64,000 nt of DNA, from contig CAZZKG010000002.1 of assembly GCA_964654825.1 (NCBI GenBank), positions 1-64,000 of the forward strand, read 5' to 3'. Positions 26,366 through 34,989 of the stretch are shown one piece after another. This DNA comes from CAZZKG01 sp964654825 (GTDB lineage Bacteria; Gemmatimonadota; CAZMKB01). The notes beneath the pieces were generated by a model. That model did no database searches. It saw only the letters and a list, made by a program, of their open reading frames with translations, and was not told where the DNA came from. Both the position numbers and the translations under genes were made by a program. The first letter of the stretch is position 1. The number at the start of each line of letters is the position of its first letter.

Positions 26366-26809
26366 ATGAATACTCCATCGGAAGAGAAACGTTCCGGAAA
26401 GGACAGGAGAAAAGAGGAGAGAATACCCGGCCTCCGGTATCTCCTTATGGGGAAGAGGGGAGGGCCGAGAAGAAAAGAGGAGAAGAAGTCCGGTTACTAT
26501 GTCGAGGTGTATGGCTCGAAGATATTCATCGCATCCTTCGCGCTCATATTCCTCGCGATCATGGACGCTCTGTTCACACTCCATCACGTGGAACATGGAG
26601 CGAAGGAAGTGAATCCCGGAATGGATTTTCTGCTCAGAAAAGGTGTGGACGAGTTCTTTTATGTGAAATACACACTCACCTGTCTCGCAGTCCTGTTCCT
26701 CTGTTTGCACAAAAACTTTCGATACGTGAGAGAAGTTTTGATCGCTCTCATCTTCGTGTACATGCTGGTGAATGTCTGGCATCTCTACCTCCTGTCCATC
26801 TTTGGATAA
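26366..26809 (+). CDS. Small membrane protein (DUF5658-like)
   Basis: A 147-residue protein with a very basic cytoplasmic N-terminus (about 45 residues, RKEERIPG and RRKEEKKSGYY). Three predicted membrane helices follow near 50-68 (IFIASFALIFLAIMDALFTL), 96-113 (VKYTLTCLAVLFLCL) and 121-141. The HHVEHGAKEVNPGMDFLL loop between helices one and two fits the DUF5658 pattern known to me; function is unknown. It stands alone, with only a weak ribosome binding site. Confidence 0.72.
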   Translation: MNTPSEEKRSGKDRRKEERIPGLRYLLMGKRGGPRRKEEKKSGYYVEVYGSKIFIASFALIFLAIMDALFTLHHVEHGAKEVNPGMDFLLRKGVDEFFYVKYTLTCLAVLFLCLHKNFRYVREVLIALIFVYMLVNVWHLYLLSIFG

Positions 26810-26859
26810 AATCAAGAAAGAACCGTTTCGGCCAAACTCTATAAAAATACTTTTTTGTG

Positions 26860-26889
26860 TTGACGCCGGATGATTGCAGGTTTTATATT
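26860..26889 (+). promoter_or_regulatory. Promoter of the small zinc-ribbon gene
   Basis: TTGACG (26860-26865), 18-bp spacer, TATATT (26884-26889). The leader to the ATG at 26991 would be about 95 nt. Confidence 0.6.
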
Positions 26890-26990
26890 TAGTAAAAGTC
26901 GATGCCAGGGTATTCAGTTCTTCCATCGACGGTATCCGGACGCACATCCGGGTGGAACCGAAACAACTCAAGGGACGGGGGGTGATCGCT

Positions 26991-27185
26991 ATGATCGAAT
27001 CAGGATATCCGAAGTGTCAAAAGTGTGATAAGGGGTTTTTATTACCGTTGAGCGACTACGGGAGGGATGGTGCTCCAATTACCTATAAAGCATGGGTATG
27101 CAGCCACCCCGACTGTGGATTCAATCTCCGCATCGACAATGGAGAAATCAGTATCGGACGGTCGATAGGTCAGTCTTTCAAATAA
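26991..27185 (+). CDS. Small zinc-ribbon protein
   Basis: A 64-residue protein with two cysteine pairs, CQKC near residue 9 and CSHPDC near 40, likely binding one zinc ion. The rest (FLLPLSDYGRDGAPITYKAWVC) is a short beta hairpin pattern. I cannot assign a family or partner. I take the ATG at 26991, preceded by a GGGGGTGA purine run; a GTG at 26982 in frame is an alternative. Confidence 0.65.
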   Translation: MIESGYPKCQKCDKGFLLPLSDYGRDGAPITYKAWVCSHPDCGFNLRIDNGEISIGRSIGQSFK

Positions 27186-27279
27186 TCTCCACTTTTTTTG
27201 ATTGAAACGAAACAGGGATTCTGAGGAGAGGGTGAGGTTCCACCTGTACTCCGGGTTTTCCGGCAGCCCTTTTATCAAA

Positions 27280-28095
27280 ATGTACAAACGTAATCCTGTT
27301 GTGAGCGGAGCTTTCTATCCTGGTTCATCTCGTGAGCTCCAGGCAGTGGTAGAGAATTATCTCGTTCCAGCAATGTCACCGGAGCCGGCAATCGGTATGG
27401 TTGCCCCTCACGCTGGTTTCGCTTATTCCGGTCACACGGCGGGTGCCGTCTACTCACAGGTTCGGATACCCCCTGTCGCGGTTATCATCGCCCCGAATCA
27501 TTCCGGGAAGGGGAGGGCCTTCGGTGGGGCCGCAGTCATTTCAGAGGGTGTTTTCCTCACACCTCTCGGCGAAGTACTTCTCGAGAGTTCCCTGGCTGAG
27601 GATTTCAAGTCCCGGTCCACTCTTTTTGTGGAGGACAGGGAAGCTCATGAGGACGAGCACTCTCTCGAAGTCCAGTTGCCTTTCATTCAAGTCATTCGGC
27701 CCGACGTGAGGATCGTCCCTCTCGTGGTGAGTTACGACGATTTCCACACCGCCAGTACAATCGGTACGGCGATCGGGGAAGCGATCAGAGACTTCGACGA
27801 GGATGTGCTAGTTATCGCCAGCTCTGATATGACTCACTATCAGCCAAGAAACGTGGCGAGTAAACTCGACAGATTTGCCCTGGATCGCATCGAGTCTCTC
27901 GACCCGGAAGGACTGCTCAAAGTAACGAGAGAGGAAGGCATCACCATGTGCGGGAGGGCTCCTGTTGCTACTATGCTTGTCACTGCTATGGTGCTCGGTG
28001 CTTCCACTGCCAACCTGGTAGACTATTCGGATTCCGGCGACGTGAGTGGTGATACCAGCTATGTAGTAGGTTATGCCGGGATCGTCATCCGATAA
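27280..28095 (+). CDS. amrB: AmmeMemoRadiSam system protein B (Memo family)
   Basis: A 271-residue Memo-family protein related to extradiol dioxygenases. Key segments are VVSGAFYPGSSREL, GMVAPHAGFAYSGHTAG, IIAPNHSGKG, EDEHSLEVQLPF and IASSDMTHY, which together supply the conserved histidines. In the AmmeMemoRadiSam system it is usually encoded with an AMMECR1 protein and a radical SAM protein; neither is next to it here. The ATG at 27280 starts just before the family N-terminus. The biochemical role is not established. Confidence 0.9.
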   Translation: MYKRNPVVSGAFYPGSSRELQAVVENYLVPAMSPEPAIGMVAPHAGFAYSGHTAGAVYSQVRIPPVAVIIAPNHSGKGRAFGGAAVISEGVFLTPLGEVLLESSLAEDFKSRSTLFVEDREAHEDEHSLEVQLPFIQVIRPDVRIVPLVVSYDDFHTASTIGTAIGEAIRDFDEDVLVIASSDMTHYQPRNVASKLDRFALDRIESLDPEGLLKVTREEGITMCGRAPVATMLVTAMVLGASTANLVDYSDSGDVSGDTSYVVGYAGIVIR

Positions 28096-28106
28096 ATAAC
28101 CTTCCC

Positions 28107-28142
28107 CCTCTCTCGAACAGGTGCTGTTAGGAGAGGATTTTT
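28107..28142 (+). terminator. Hairpin with T-run that also contains the next ribosome binding site
   Basis: CCTCTC (28107-28112) pairs with GAGAGG (28131-28136); an inner stem AACAG/CTGTT (28116-28128) closes the loop and six T follow. The right arm is also the Shine-Dalgarno of the HAD gene at 28144, so the fold could end transcription and mask translation. Confidence 0.6.
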
Positions 28143-28143
28143 T

Positions 28144-28869
28144 ATGATCAAAGCCGTAATATTCGACCTTGACAATACGCTGGTTGATTTCATGAAAATG
28201 AAGGAAGAGTCCGTGAAAGCCGCTGTTGAGGGCATGATCGACGCGGGTCTCTCCATGGAACGTGAAGAGGCCGCGAAGAAGATCTACCAGATCTATGACA
28301 GAGAGGGGATCGAATATCAGAGTGTTTTCGACCGTTTTCTCCTCGAGAATCTTCAGGAGATCGATTACAAAATTCTATCGTCCGGAATCGTGGCATACAG
28401 GCGGGCCCGGGAAGCATCACTCGTACTCTATCCGCACGTCAGACTCACTCTCGTGGAGATCGTCAAGAGGGGCAAGAAGCTGGCTGTTATCACAGATGCG
28501 CCGAGACGGGAAGCCTGGCTGCGGTTGTGTGCACTTAATATTCATCACTATTTCGATTATGTTCTCACCCTCGACGATACCGGTCAGTTGAAACCTTCGC
28601 CGGATCCATTCAAAAAAGCACTCACGATGCTGAGTATTAACCCCCGGGAGGCGCTGATGGTGGGAGACTGGCCTGAACGGGATATCGTCGGGGCCTCGAA
28701 GGTCGGGATAAAGACGGTTTTCGCGAAATACGGCGACACCTTAGGGGTTCACGAATCCGGAGCCGACTACGAAATAAACGATATTTTCGAACTACTCGAT
28801 ATCATCGATAATATTGAGAACAAAAATTTTGAAGGGAAGGAAAGTTATGGTACTCGTAGCGACGGCTGA
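28144..28869 (+). CDS. HAD-superfamily hydrolase
   Basis: A 241-residue phosphatase-like protein. The four HAD motifs are present: I, FDLDNTLVD near residue 8 with the nucleophile Asp; II, VITDAPR near 116; III, Lys in LKPSPDPF near 150; IV, MVGDWPERDIVGA near 176. The helical cap between motifs I and II puts it in subfamily I. Likely a small phosphatase; the substrate cannot be read from the sequence. It overlaps the nnr gene by 23 bases and is co-transcribed with it. Confidence 0.88.
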   Translation: MIKAVIFDLDNTLVDFMKMKEESVKAAVEGMIDAGLSMEREEAAKKIYQIYDREGIEYQSVFDRFLLENLQEIDYKILSSGIVAYRRAREASLVLYPHVRLTLVEIVKRGKKLAVITDAPRREAWLRLCALNIHHYFDYVLTLDDTGQLKPSPDPFKKALTMLSINPREALMVGDWPERDIVGASKVGIKTVFAKYGDTLGVHESGADYEINDIFELLDIIDNIENKNFEGKESYGTRSDG

Positions 28870-30421
28870 AGAGATGAGATTGCTCGATGAGATCGCCATA
28901 AACGAGATTGGTATCCCAAGCCTCGTACTGATGGAAAATGCCGGGCGCGGGGTAGTCGATGAACTGGTTGATGTGATGGGGGATGTGTACGGTGCTGTAG
29001 TGGTTGTACTCTGTGGCGGTGGGAATAACGGAGGCGACGGGCTCGTCGTTGCCCGTTATCTCGACAGCCTCGGTGCGGACGTCCATGTGTTTCTGACCTG
29101 TGCCGAAAAGGCAGTGAAAGGAGATGCCCGGGTCCAGCTTCAGCTGGTGAAAAATCTCGGTGTCGAAGTGAAAGCCCTCCCGGATAAAAAGTCACTCTCT
29201 GCCCTCGGGAGGGTCTGTGCGGGTGCTGATGTAATCATCGATGCCATTCTCGGTACCGGAGCCAGAGGCACCCTCACTGAACACCTGACCCGGGTCGTCG
29301 CGATCGCCAACCAGACGGATGTGTTCAGAGTGGCAGTCGATGCACCGACAGGAGTTGACATGGATACCGGGTCTCTCATCGGCGGGGCTTTTTCCGCTCA
29401 GCTCACGGTCACATTCGGCCTTTCGAAGAGAGGCCATTTTTTCTATCCGGGGAGGGAATTCTGCGGAAAGCTGACGATAGTCGACATCGGGATACCACGG
29501 CTCGCAATCGAAAATTCGGACATTCCACTAATACTGGTGGAGGACGAGGATGTCAGGTCTTTTCTTCCTGTACATCCGCCCGATGCCCACAAGGGTACCT
29601 GTGGCACGACGTTGATCGTCGCCGGATCGGAAGGATTCACCGGTGCTGCGGCTCTTGCGGGACAGGCTGCACTCCTGTCTGGCTCCGGTCTTGTCCATCT
29701 CGGTATTCCCCGTTCTCTCAACGACATCCTCGAGGCCAAGCTAACCGAAGTCATCACCAAACCTCTTCCCGAGACAGAGGAGAGATCTCTTGCCGGTGAT
29801 GCTTTCGATGAAATACTGGCACTTACCGGAAAGGCCGGTTGTGTAGCCGTCGGTCCGGGTCTGGGTCAGCATCCCGAAACGCGGAAACTCGTTACCAGGC
29901 TGGTGAAAAATGTCAGGATCCCTCTCGTTCTCGACGCGGATGGTATCAACGCCCTGACTCATGATCCCGGAATCCTGGCGAAGAGGAAACGGCCCACCGT
30001 CATCACTCCCCATCCTGGAGAGCTCGGCAGATTGATCGGGGAATCACCCGGGAAAATCAACAGTGATCGTGTGGAATTCGCACGTCACTATGCGAACGAG
30101 TGGGGTGTGGTTCTTCTTCTCAAAGGAGCTCCGACCGTCATCGCGCATCCTGATGGTTTCTGCTGCATCAATAGTACGGGCAATGCCGGCCTTGCATCCG
30201 GCGGTACCGGCGACGTTCTCACCGGGGCGATTGCCTCCTTCATCACTCAAGGCGTCGATCCGTTCCAGGCAGCCGTCGCGGGTGCTTACTTACACGGACT
30301 TGCCGGGGACGCTGCCGCAGAGGAACGTGGTGAGCTGGGGCTGGTGGCGATGGATGTACTCGAGTTTCTCCCGTACGTGATCGAAAGCAGTCTCGAGGAA
30401 GAAGATGAAGACGATCATTAA
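28847..30421 (+). CDS. nnr: Bifunctional NAD(P)H-hydrate epimerase/ADP-dependent dehydratase
   Basis: A 524-residue fusion repairing hydrated NAD(P)H. The N-terminal YjeF epimerase domain (about 1-215) shows ATAEEMRLLDE, LMENAGRGV, CGGGNNGGDGLV and VDAPTGVDMDTG. The C-terminal ribokinase-fold dehydratase (about 235-510) shows AGSEGFTGAAALAG, VGPGLGQ, VLDADGINAL, TPHPGEL and SGGTGDVL. ATG 28847 has a purine-rich AAGGAAAG upstream and gives the normal N-terminus. It overlaps both the HAD gene (23 bases) and the propeller protein gene (17 bases). Confidence 0.94.
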   Translation: MVLVATAEEMRLLDEIAINEIGIPSLVLMENAGRGVVDELVDVMGDVYGAVVVVLCGGGNNGGDGLVVARYLDSLGADVHVFLTCAEKAVKGDARVQLQLVKNLGVEVKALPDKKSLSALGRVCAGADVIIDAILGTGARGTLTEHLTRVVAIANQTDVFRVAVDAPTGVDMDTGSLIGGAFSAQLTVTFGLSKRGHFFYPGREFCGKLTIVDIGIPRLAIENSDIPLILVEDEDVRSFLPVHPPDAHKGTCGTTLIVAGSEGFTGAAALAGQAALLSGSGLVHLGIPRSLNDILEAKLTEVITKPLPETEERSLAGDAFDEILALTGKAGCVAVGPGLGQHPETRKLVTRLVKNVRIPLVLDADGINALTHDPGILAKRKRPTVITPHPGELGRLIGESPGKINSDRVEFARHYANEWGVVLLLKGAPTVIAHPDGFCCINSTGNAGLASGGTGDVLTGAIASFITQGVDPFQAAVAGAYLHGLAGDAAAEERGELGLVAMDVLEFLPYVIESSLEEEDEDDH

Positions 30422-32072
30422 TTTCTCGCGATTACTCATATTCTGCGCTATCCTCGGTGTTTTCGTTGAGGGGCTCTTCCTCCAGCAGCGGCTCCAGGCA
30501 TCCCAACAGATCATATCGCTCTACCGGGAAGGCGACTGGGTGTCATTCACTGATTTCCGGTATGTTCACTCACTCGATCTTGATCACCGGATTCTTTACA
30601 TCGCTACAACAGGTGGTATAGAGCGGTACAATTATGTCGATAGAAGATGGACAACACCTCTTACCACGAGTGATGGGTTGCCTCACCGGGAAGTTCTGGT
30701 GGTTGATTTTGATTCTGCACGAGGTGAGTTGTGGTGTGGTACGAGAGGTGGACTCGCCGTTTACAGTACCGACCTGAAATCCTGGAGGGTATTCCGCGAT
30801 CTGGGCGGTTCCGGTGTAGACCAGGTACAGGAGATCGTGATCAGTTCCGGTGAGATCAATGATTTCGTATATGCGAGAACTGAACAGGAGTGGTACCGGA
30901 TCAGAAAAGGTACGGATTTCGTGGAGCGGGTCTCAGCGGGCACGGTACCGCGTGGAGAAGGGGCGCGACGGAGAGGGCCGATCGAAACGGCAACATTCGG
31001 TTCTGACAGATATCCGTTCCTTTCTGCACAGACCGACCCTGATGAGCAACTCCGAACGTTTCCTGTCACATCACTGGTCGAGGATGACTGGAACAATCTC
31101 TGGGTGGGGACATGGGGTGGTAATCTGCTCAGCGTGTCGATGCTTTCTCATTTCTGGCAGAGATTCAGGTTCGGCCCGGTATCGAGATCCGTCACTGCGA
31201 TCGAGAAGGGTGGCGCGTCAATCTGGCTCGGGGGTGGGAATTCCTTCAATACTTCAGGTGGTGGTATAACACGGATGTCCTTTGATATGAACTCGTGGGA
31301 GTATCATGAGCAGGAATATGTTCGGGAACTCGGGAGGAGCGAGATCTTCGACCTGAAGTTTCTCGGCTCCAGTCTCTGGGTTGCAACGAGTGTCGGCCTT
31401 GTGAAATTCGATTACGAGAGGGATCAGTGGCGGAGATTCAGGAGGGCCGATGGGCTACCGGATGATTTCGTGATGAGCCTGGAAGGCTCAGGGAACATTC
31501 TGTGGGTCGGAACACGGAGCGGTGTTGCAAGAGTCGAGGTCGATTCACTGACGATCACACCTGTACTGGGGATTCCCCCGACAGCCGAGGTGTACGCTCT
31601 GGTTGTGGAAAATAAAGGACTCTGGATCGGGAGCGACAGGGGGCTCTTTTTCCTCGAGGAGGGTGAGATGCGGGCAAGACCGGTCGGCCCGGTCGGTGGC
31701 GGCCTCGTTTCCGATATTCGTGATCTCTGTATGTCGAAGCCGGAGAAAGTGCTTTTCATCGCCACCGGAAGAGGTCTCTATCGTTATGATATCGACGGAG
31801 AAGAATTGCTCAGCGATCCATATCCCGGTCCGGTGACAGGTGTGAGTCTCAGGGCTCTGGCAATCGATGGGTTCAATCTGTGGATCGGTACGGATACCGG
31901 TGTCGAGAGGTACGTGAGAGAAGAAGGCCGCTGGATCAGCTACAGGCCGGGAAACTTCGAGCTCCTCGCGAGTCCTGTAACCGATATTCTCCCTGATGAG
32001 GACTATGTCTGGTTTGCTTCACCGGAGGGAGCGACGAGGTTTTACTGGAATGAACCATCGCGATCGAGATAA
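30405..32072 (+). CDS. Exported beta-propeller (two-component-regulator-propeller-like) protein
   Basis: A 555-residue protein with an N-terminal hydrophobic export segment (LLIFCAILGVFVEGLFL). Blades of a Reg_prop-type propeller follow: ILYIATTGGIERYN, ELWCGTRGGLAVYS, NLWVGTWGGNLLSV, SLWVATSVGLVKFD, ILWVGTRSGVARVE, GLWIGSDRGLFFLE, VLFIATGRGLYRYD and LWIGTDTGVERYV. No histidine kinase or other effector domain follows, unlike hybrid two-component sensors. It is probably a free periplasmic or surface propeller. It overlaps nnr by 17 bases and thiL by 23. Confidence 0.85.
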   Translation: MKTIINFSRLLIFCAILGVFVEGLFLQQRLQASQQIISLYREGDWVSFTDFRYVHSLDLDHRILYIATTGGIERYNYVDRRWTTPLTTSDGLPHREVLVVDFDSARGELWCGTRGGLAVYSTDLKSWRVFRDLGGSGVDQVQEIVISSGEINDFVYARTEQEWYRIRKGTDFVERVSAGTVPRGEGARRRGPIETATFGSDRYPFLSAQTDPDEQLRTFPVTSLVEDDWNNLWVGTWGGNLLSVSMLSHFWQRFRFGPVSRSVTAIEKGGASIWLGGGNSFNTSGGGITRMSFDMNSWEYHEQEYVRELGRSEIFDLKFLGSSLWVATSVGLVKFDYERDQWRRFRRADGLPDDFVMSLEGSGNILWVGTRSGVARVEVDSLTITPVLGIPPTAEVYALVVENKGLWIGSDRGLFFLEEGEMRARPVGPVGGGLVSDIRDLCMSKPEKVLFIATGRGLYRYDIDGEELLSDPYPGPVTGVSLRALAIDGFNLWIGTDTGVERYVREEGRWISYRPGNFELLASPVTDILPDEDYVWFASPEGATRFYWNEPSRSR

Positions 32073-33075
32073 ACACAGGCCGGGATCCGAGTCCGAGTTG
32101 ATAGAGGTTCTCAAATCGGTTCTGGGTGAACCTGCCGATAGAATTCGGACCGGGATCGGAGACGATGCAGCTGTTTTCGCTGCTCATGATGGATATGATC
32201 TAGTGTTTACAAGTGACTCATATGTCCAGGGTGTTCACTTCGATCCGCGATGGGGAGGGCACCGGTTAATCGGGGAAAAGGCCATGGGAGGCGCTCTGAG
32301 CGACGTGGCCGCAATGGGTGCCACCCCTGTTGCTGCTCTCGTGAGTCTGGGTTTCTCTGTTATCCCGCGTGAGGAGGAAATCGAATCTCTCTACCGGGGA
32401 TTTGCCGGGTGTGCAGGACGCTACGGATGTGAGGTTGTCGGTGGAGAAACGGTAAAGATGAATTCTGATTTCATTATGACGATTTCCGTTCTGGGAGAAG
32501 TCAGATCGGGACGTGCTCTCACACGGAGCGGGGCGTCACCCGGTGATCTTCTTTACATCACCGGAACACTCGGTACGAGAGAAGCCGCAGTTAGATGCCT
32601 CAAGGCCGGTTGCGGAAGCGAGAGTTTTTTAAAAAGAATGCGGACGGCGTTCTTCCAGACAAATCCGAGGATCCCCGAATCTCAATTCTTGAGTGACCGG
32701 GTGCACGTAAGTGCAATGATCGATCTGAGTGATGGTCTCTCGACCGACTTGTTTCACCTGACCTGTAAGAGCGGTGTCGGTGCCGTCGTCGTCGAATCGC
32801 TCGTCCCGCTCTCCAGCGACTCTGGCGAAGCGGCAAAACTGCTCGGTGAAGATCCTCTCGTCTATGCTCTCCATGGAGGAGAAGATTACGAGCTCCTCTT
32901 CAGCGTCAGGGGTGGTATAGATGATATCGTCATGGGGGAGTTTGAAAGTCTTTTCGGTACTCCGCTCACCATGGTGGGAGAGGTAATTGAATCAGGAGTA
33001 CTCATTGAAAAATCCGATGGGTCAAGAGAAGATCTTGCACCCCGTGGTTACGATCACCTGCGAGGGAGGAGCTGA
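32050..33075 (+). CDS. thiL: Thiamine-monophosphate kinase
   Basis: A 341-residue PurM/ThiL-fold kinase making thiamine diphosphate. Signatures are IRTGIGDDAAVF near residue 34, TSDSYVQGVHF near 57, the SDVAAMGATP loop near 86, VVGGETVKMNSDF near 130, MIDLSDGLSTDLFHL near 226 and HGGEDYELLFS near 277. The ATG at 32050 lies inside the end of the propeller gene. Its TGA shares a base with the enolase ATG, so translation of the two is coupled. Confidence 0.94.
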   Translation: MNHRDRDKHRPGSESELIEVLKSVLGEPADRIRTGIGDDAAVFAAHDGYDLVFTSDSYVQGVHFDPRWGGHRLIGEKAMGGALSDVAAMGATPVAALVSLGFSVIPREEEIESLYRGFAGCAGRYGCEVVGGETVKMNSDFIMTISVLGEVRSGRALTRSGASPGDLLYITGTLGTREAAVRCLKAGCGSESFLKRMRTAFFQTNPRIPESQFLSDRVHVSAMIDLSDGLSTDLFHLTCKSGVGAVVVESLVPLSSDSGEAAKLLGEDPLVYALHGGEDYELLFSVRGGIDDIVMGEFESLFGTPLTMVGEVIESGVLIEKSDGSREDLAPRGYDHLRGRS

Positions 33076-34382
33076 TGAAAATTCGACAGATACGGGCTCG
33101 GGAAATACTCGATTCTCGAGGAAATCCTACGGTCGAGGCCGACGTGATACTCGAGTCCGGTACACTTGGGCGGGCGAGTGTACCTTCCGGTGCGTCGACC
33201 GGAACCTATGAGGCGGTTGAATTGAGAGATGGGGACAAGAAGAGGTTCTTCGCGAAGGGAGTGCTCAATGCAGTCGGGAATATCCTCAATGAAATAGCAC
33301 CCAGACTTGTTGGGATGGATCCTTCCCGCCAGAAACATATCGACGGCCTCATGCTCGATCTCGATGGAACTCCAAACAAAGGTTCACTCGGTGCGAATGC
33401 CATCCTGGCCGTATCGCTCGCATGTGCACATGCCACCGCATCGGAACTCGGTATGCCTCTCTACCGATATCTCGGGGGTGCCCTCGCGTGTCAGCTCCCC
33501 GTGCCGATGATGAATATCCTCAACGGAGGGAAGCATGCCGACTCGAGTGTTGACATACAGGAGTTCATGATCGTGCCGCTCGGTGCATCTTCCTTCTCCG
33601 AGTGCCTTAGGTGGGGTACGGAGATCTTTCACAGTTTGAAGAATGTTCTCTCCGAAAAAAACTTGTCTACATCAGTCGGCGATGAAGGAGGGTTCGCTCC
33701 GAAGATCAAATCAAACAGAGCAGCTCTCGATCTCATTGTAACCGCGATCGATCGTGTCGGGTTGAAGGGAGGGAGTGATGTGTTTATAGCCCTCGATCCC
33801 GCCGCGAGCGAATTTTACATCGATGGTAAATACACCTTCCTGAAGGGAGATGGATCGAAGCGGAACTCCGAGGAGATGGTGGGCTTCTACAAAGAGCTGG
33901 TACAGAACTATCCCATTATCTCCATAGAGGATGGGCTTGCCGAGGATGATTGGCGTGGGTGGGCGCACCTCACCAGAGAACTGGGTGATACGGTGCAGAT
34001 AGTCGGGGATGACATCTTTGTCACGAATGTCGAACGGCTCGAGAAAGGTATCACCGAATCAGTCGCGAACGCGATCCTCATCAAAGTCAATCAGATCGGC
34101 ACAGTTACCGAAACGGTGGAGACCGTCGAAGTGGCAAAGAGAAACAGGTATGGGAATGTGATTTCCCACCGATCAGGGGAGACAGAAGATACTTCTATAG
34201 CCGATCTCTCGGTCGCTCTCGGAACGGGCCAGATAAAGACCGGCTCGTTGTCGCGATCTGAAAGGTTGGCAAAGTACAACAGGCTGCTTCGAATCGAAGA
34301 AGAACTCGGTGATGAAGCATTTTTCCCGGGCCGGTTGTCGTACGCGGGCTTCCTGGACCGCCGAGACGGGGAGGGGAGCTGA
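33075..34382 (+). CDS. eno: Enolase
   Basis: A 435-residue enolase (2-phosphoglycerate to phosphoenolpyruvate). The flexible loop with SVPSGASTGTYEAVELRDGD is near residue 37. SVGDEGGFAPK, IALDPAASEFY, IEDGLAEDDW and VGDDIFVTN carry the Mg2+ ligands, and LIKVNQIGT and SHRSGETEDT carry the catalytic lysine and serine loop. The GGGAGGAG six bases before the ATG overlaps the end of thiL. FtsB follows after four bases; eno-ftsB adjacency is known from many bacteria. Confidence 0.97.
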   Translation: MKIRQIRAREILDSRGNPTVEADVILESGTLGRASVPSGASTGTYEAVELRDGDKKRFFAKGVLNAVGNILNEIAPRLVGMDPSRQKHIDGLMLDLDGTPNKGSLGANAILAVSLACAHATASELGMPLYRYLGGALACQLPVPMMNILNGGKHADSSVDIQEFMIVPLGASSFSECLRWGTEIFHSLKNVLSEKNLSTSVGDEGGFAPKIKSNRAALDLIVTAIDRVGLKGGSDVFIALDPAASEFYIDGKYTFLKGDGSKRNSEEMVGFYKELVQNYPIISIEDGLAEDDWRGWAHLTRELGDTVQIVGDDIFVTNVERLEKGITESVANAILIKVNQIGTVTETVETVEVAKRNRYGNVISHRSGETEDTSIADLSVALGTGQIKTGSLSRSERLAKYNRLLRIEEELGDEAFFPGRLSYAGFLDRRDGEGS

Positions 34383-34386
34383 TTTC

Positions 34387-34752
34387 ATGAAAAGCAGGAA
34401 GCTCCTGAGTCGGGGTGTGGTGATCGTGATAATAGCAATCGCAGCATACGTCCTCTTGCTTGGAGATTACAGTATTTTCAACGTGGGGTCCCTCCACCTG
34501 GAAAAAGAACAGATGAAGGAGAATCTGGCCGGGATGCGAGAGGAGAAGGCACGCCTCATCGAGGATCGGGAGGGAATCGAGAATGACAGTCTGGAGCTGG
34601 AGAAACTGGCAAGAGAGAAAATTGGAATGGTGAAAAAGGGTGAGAAACTACTCAAGGCCGTTGTTGTCGATGATCCGGAAGACGGGACGCCGGTTGAGGG
34701 AGGATCGACAGACAACCTGTCCGGGACTCATGACAACGACCGAACTGAATGA
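34387..34752 (+). CDS. ftsB: Septum formation initiator (FtsB/DivIC) family protein
   Basis: A 121-residue bitopic protein. One membrane helix lies near residues 11-27 (VVIVIIAIAAYVLLLG) and a coiled coil spans about 38-82 (LHLEKEQMKENLAGM, LELEKLAREKIGM), ending with the family motif REKIGMVKKGE. FtsB joins FtsL and FtsQ in the divisome. The 30-residue acidic tail is low complexity. GGGAGGGGAGC before ATG 34387 and its place behind eno support the assignment. Confidence 0.85.
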   Translation: MKSRKLLSRGVVIVIIAIAAYVLLLGDYSIFNVGSLHLEKEQMKENLAGMREEKARLIEDREGIENDSLELEKLAREKIGMVKKGEKLLKAVVVDDPEDGTPVEGGSTDNLSGTHDNDRTE

Positions 34753-34786
34753 AGGCAGGATGGATTCGGGGTTTTCGTGAAGCAAC

Positions 34787-34815
34787 TTGACAGTAAAAAA
34801 GCAATATGGTATATT
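34787..34815 (+). promoter_or_regulatory. Initiator tRNA promoter
   Basis: TTGACA (34787-34792), 17-bp spacer, TATATT (34810-34815). The tRNA begins ten bases after the -10. Confidence 0.82.
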
Positions 34816-34824
34816 TAAGGCAAT

Positions 34825-34901
<77 letters not shown>

Positions 34902-34906
34902 AGTTT

Positions 34907-34938
34907 AACCCGGGGCTCTTTCGGTCCCGGGTTTTTTT
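34907..34938 (+). terminator. Intrinsic terminator of the initiator tRNA
   Basis: AACCCGGG (34907-34914) and CCCGGGTT (34926-34933), followed by T residues to 34938. Confidence 0.9.
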
Positions 34939-34989
34939 AGAACAGGAGATCTCTCTATCCATACAGCAGTAATAATCTTTCAGAGAATC

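Noticed and set aside
26264..26971. 235-codon minus-strand frame over the small membrane protein gene
   Set aside because: The plus-strand frame encodes three clean membrane helices with a basic N-terminus; the minus frame looks like its complement.
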